From assembly GCA_964370845.1 (NCBI GenBank), contig CAYJLB010000058.1, forward strand, positions 1 to 14,424: a DNA stretch of 14,424 nt. Direction: 5' to 3'. This DNA is from CAYJLB01 sp964370845. Lineage in GTDB: Bacteria; Bacillota; Clostridia; Oscillospirales; Ruminococcaceae. A program made the position numbers and the translations under genes. This document shows positions 13,481-14,424 of the stretch, in pieces; within the stretch, counting starts at the first letter, position 1, and every line of letters starts with the position of its first letter. The notes beneath the pieces are model-generated. The model worked only from the letters and a program-made list of their open reading frames with translations, was not told the DNA's origin and did no database searches.

Positions 13481-13501
13481 TTTGAAAATTTATTTTTCAA
13501 A
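13481..13501 (-). promoter_or_regulatory. Hairpin over the stop codon of the acetyltransferase-like gene
   Basis: TTTGAAAA (13481-13488) pairs with TTTTCAAA (13494-13501) around a 5-base loop that contains most of the TAA stop. It is nearly the same sequence as the hairpin over the sigma factor stop at 10821-10846. Confidence 0.45.
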
Positions 13502-14424
13502 CTTCTCACCCCAATCATTTGAATATACCAAAACTTCACAACCTATTGCTTTAGAAATATTTACAAAAAATTCTCGCACTACTTCCACATCTGTTATGGC
13601 GCGTGTGAAGCTAATGACTAGATTGTCTTCAAATGAGCAAACACCGCAGTTTATTGGACGTTTTGGTGTGGGATAAAGCATAAATTCCACATGTTCAATA
13701 TAAGGCCTTACTCCATCTGGCACATCAAATATTCCTAAATTAGAAAGTGTTATTGTTTTTTTATTCTCACCTGCAAATTGATACCCTATGGACAATCCTA
13801 TGTTCTTTAAAAGTAGAGGTGTGTGTGCTAAAAATATATTTTCAGACAATCTAACATTTTTCGCAGAAGCATTTGAAAGGTTTGTCGGTTGCAATACAAG
13901 ATTAAGTTGCGCTGTAACAGAGGTAACAATTTCATTAAATCTCGTTTGTTCATTCATTTCATAACTGATATTTACAACATTTGCAAAATTTCTTAATGTG
14001 TAAGACGGAAACATTGCTCTCAAATTCACTGGAACAGCAACTACAATAGGCTTTTTGCTTGTTGTTTTCTTTTGTTTGCAATCATAAATTGTGGCAATCA
14101 TAGTAGCAACCATGAATGCGGTAATTGTACAACCCTGTTCTTTACAATATTTTTTCATCTTTGACACGGAAATAACACCGCTAACAACACAGGTTCCCCT
14201 ATGCTTAAACTGCTTCCCTTTTAGTCGAAACGCATTTTTTTCTTTTTTCACCCTAGTTTCTATTTGCTTTTTGCTAAAATTTCTAAAGTATTCTGTATAA
14301 CTATCAATATCATTTTTATCTCTTTCATCAAACAGCATTACTTTTCCTTGACTATCTAATTGGTGGTGTTTTATGGTGATGTAATAGTAAATTAACGACT
14401 TTAAAAACTCAGATACACCACTAC
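13490..14424 (-). CDS. Alcohol acetyltransferase-like condensation-fold protein, C-terminal part (5' end outside window)
   Basis: The frame is open to the right edge: 28 codons precede the ATG at 14338 without a stop. They read SGVSEFLKSLIYYY, then KHHQLDSQGKV, matching the family segment after the catalytic histidines. So 14338 is an internal methionine and the gene starts beyond 14424. The visible 310 residues resemble the C-terminal two thirds of condensation-superfamily acyltransferases (NRPS C-domain fold, alcohol acetyltransferase/PapA group). PVNLRAMFPSYTLRNFANVV is the typical conserved stretch (given here as PVNLRAMFPS and TLRNFANVV), followed by SNLGIFDVP. The HHxxxDG active site should lie just beyond the window edge. 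It would transfer an acyl group from a thioester to an alcohol or amine, but the substrates are unknown. The DUF6320 gene downstream fits the usual pairing. Confidence 0.8.
   Translation of the reverse strand, partial: SGVSEFLKSLIYYYITIKHHQLDSQGKVMLFDERDKNDIDSYTEYFRNFSKKQIETRVKKEKNAFRLKGKQFKHRGTCVVSGVISVSKMKKYCKEQGCTITAFMVATMIATIYDCKQKKTTSKKPIVVAVPVNLRAMFPSYTLRNFANVVNISYEMNEQTRFNEIVTSVTAQLNLVLQPTNLSNASAKNVRLSENIFLAHTPLLLKNIGLSIGYQFAGENKKTITLSNLGIFDVPDGVRPYIEHVEFMLYPTPKRPINCGVCSFEDNLVISFTRAITDVEVVREFFVNISKAIGCEVLVYSNDWGEKFEK

Noticed and set aside
14336..14338. ATG as true start of the acetyltransferase-like gene
   Set aside because: The frame continues upstream to the window edge with family-like sequence, and no ribosome binding site precedes the ATG.

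Overview
The window comes from an AT-rich, low-GC Gram-positive bacterium, most likely a Clostridia member (Lachnospiraceae or Eubacteriales type). The evidence is strong GGAGG-type ribosome binding sites, a cell-wall sorting-type surface protein, an ECF sigma/anti-sigma pair of clostridial type, and a zinc-ribbon membrane protein beside a condensation-fold acyltransferase. Almost every intact gene lies on the minus strand.

Left part (1-6.9 kb) is a scarred region. It opens with the 5' end of a group II intron reverse transcriptase carrying a frameshift (minus strand, running off the left edge), then an unassigned plus-strand coding fragment. Next is a chimeric minus-strand ORF whose N-terminal half is a nucleotidyltransferase and whose C-terminal half matches the tail of a radical SAM enzyme without its iron-sulfur cysteines. 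A large intact surface protein (5233 down to 2111) follows. Its upstream region holds three near-identical promoter-like repeats about 158 bp apart, each with paired TGTAAC boxes at an 11-bp step and a TATAAT. Beyond these lie a terminator, a possible relic of a second sorting-signal gene, and a junction near 6250. There a C-terminal ATP-grasp-like fragment (minus) and a C-terminal peptide-binding-protein fragment (plus) meet at their truncated 5' ends, as one deletion between divergent genes would leave them.

Middle part (6.9-10.2 kb) is an oxidative-stress block on the minus strand. It contains the peroxiredoxin AhpC behind a strong promoter with a palindromic operator, a terminator, a ZIP metal transporter, and a flavin disulfide reductase that carries the thioredoxin-like module of AhpF at its C-terminus instead of its N-terminus. 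The reductase probably reduces AhpC.

Right part (10.2-12.5 kb) is an apparent operon of a lipoprotein, an ECF sigma factor and a membrane anti-sigma protein. The lipoprotein and the anti-sigma extracytoplasmic region share a homologous domain, which suggests a signalling circuit across the envelope. A TGTAAC/TGTATA promoter-like site precedes it and resembles the repeats in front of the surface protein. The last 2 kb hold a DUF6320-type zinc-ribbon membrane protein and the C-terminal part of an alcohol-acetyltransferase-like condensation-fold enzyme that runs off the right edge. The leaders of the lipoprotein, anti-sigma and zinc-ribbon genes all contain TTTTG/CAAAA hairpins, and the last also contains two GAAC-N4-GTTC palindromes.
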